From Treponema sp. (GTDB taxonomy: Bacteria; Spirochaetota; Spirochaetia; Treponematales; Breznakiellaceae), in assembly GCA_031267115.1 (NCBI GenBank), contig JAIRZS010000371.1, positions 1 to 5,186 on the forward strand: 5,186 bases of DNA, given 5' to 3'. Shown one piece after another: positions 4,983-5,186 of the stretch. The notes under the pieces were generated by a model. It was not told the origin of the DNA, ran no database searches, and saw nothing but the letters and a program-made list of their open reading frames with translations. Made by a program: the position numbers and the translations under genes. The first letter of the stretch is position 1, and every line of letters begins with the position of its first letter.

Positions 4983-5186
4983 GGTATCTCCTTAAATTCG
5001 CGGGCCGCCCTTGCCGCCCCTTTGGACGAGATAAATGGTAGACCGATTGGGTTAAATGCCTTGATAATAACCAAACTTCAGAAATTTACCGTAAAGTCAA
5101 ATCGAACCAAAGATTCGCAGTCAAAGCAAGGAAAGAAAGCCGGCGCGTTCATGGTGCTGTATTTTGCGCATATTGTCAATGAACCG
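4983..5186. other. Upstream region of the his block; no confident gene
   Basis: This stretch is AT-rich from about 5030 rightward, with a GC-rich patch at 5001-5020. On the minus strand TATTAT (5069-5064; five of six matches to TATAAT) could be a -10 for hisF, giving a leader of about 75 bases, but no good -35 lies 16-18 bases upstream. A TTGACA on the minus strand at 5179-5174 lacks a matching -10. An 11-base palindrome, TTTACCGTAAA (5085-5095), could be an operator. The GC-rich patch is a direct repeat of GCCGCCC followed by TT (5004-5012 and, with one extra C, 5013-5022). I see no His-codon-rich leader peptide, T-box or terminator. Short frames reaching the right edge (minus 5186-5121; plus from ATG 5151) may be gene edges but are unrecognised. 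Confidence 0.5.
4988..4993 (-). promoter_or_regulatory. Ribosome binding site of hisF
   Basis: AAGGAG on the minus strand at 4993-4988, 5 bases before ATG 4982. It is the strongest Shine-Dalgarno of the his block and fixes the hisF start. The downstream genes have weaker sites and overlapping stop/start codons, so they probably depend on coupling. Confidence 0.75.

Noticed and set aside
5151..5186. Possible start of a divergent plus-strand gene (MVLYFAHIVNEP), running off the edge
   Set aside because: There are only 12 codons, and the nearest Shine-Dalgarno-like GGAAAG is about 17 bases away. The frame also stays open back through hisF as an antisense shadow, so it cannot be told from chance.
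5121..5186. Possible C-terminus of an upstream minus-strand gene (21 codons ending in TGA)
   Set aside because: The peptide is unrecognised and another minus-strand frame is open over the same bases. It is too short to support a gene.

Overview
The window carries a block of histidine-biosynthesis genes on the minus strand, flanked by two gene-poor stretches. It looks bacterial: tightly packed overlapping genes, Shine-Dalgarno sites and GC-rich codon use in the minus-strand genes. The protein sequences and the GC-rich, hairpin-rich intergenic DNA remind me of spirochaetes of the termite-gut Treponema kind. That is an impression only; no marker in the window fixes the taxon.

Layout, left to right. 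Positions 1-64 hold the first 21 codons of an unrecognised minus-strand gene, with a plausible promoter (75-103) almost touching its start codon. Positions 65-486 are non-coding and highly structured: three helically phased T6 tracts, a pair of imperfect inverted repeats (123-144 and 349-370) enclosing nested hairpins, then a promoter and leader for the next gene. Positions 487-885 (plus) encode a small FMN split-barrel protein of the pyridoxamine 5'-phosphate oxidase family. From 4982 down to 882 (minus) four genes overlap end to end: hisF, a fused hisA-hisI-hisE gene, hisC, and a radical SAM gene whose stop codon overlaps that of the oxidase-family gene. Positions 4983-5186 are the non-coding leader of the his block, possibly with the edge of another gene.

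How the genes work together. HisE and HisI convert phosphoribosyl-ATP to ProFAR (steps 2 and 3), HisA isomerises ProFAR to PRFAR (step 4), HisF makes the imidazole ring from PRFAR and ammonia (step 5), and HisC transaminates imidazole-acetol phosphate (step 7). Three consecutive steps, 2-3-4, sit in one 449-residue polypeptide, in the reverse of pathway order, and step 5 is the adjacent gene. HisG, HisH, HisB and HisD are not in the window. The radical SAM gene is translationally coupled to hisC, but I know of no histidine role for its family.

The most notable observations are the HisA-HisI-HisE fusion, its atypical HisA active-site motifs, and the inverted-repeat element at 123-370. I see no CRISPR array, tRNA, rRNA, transposase or defence system, and no clearly new biological system.
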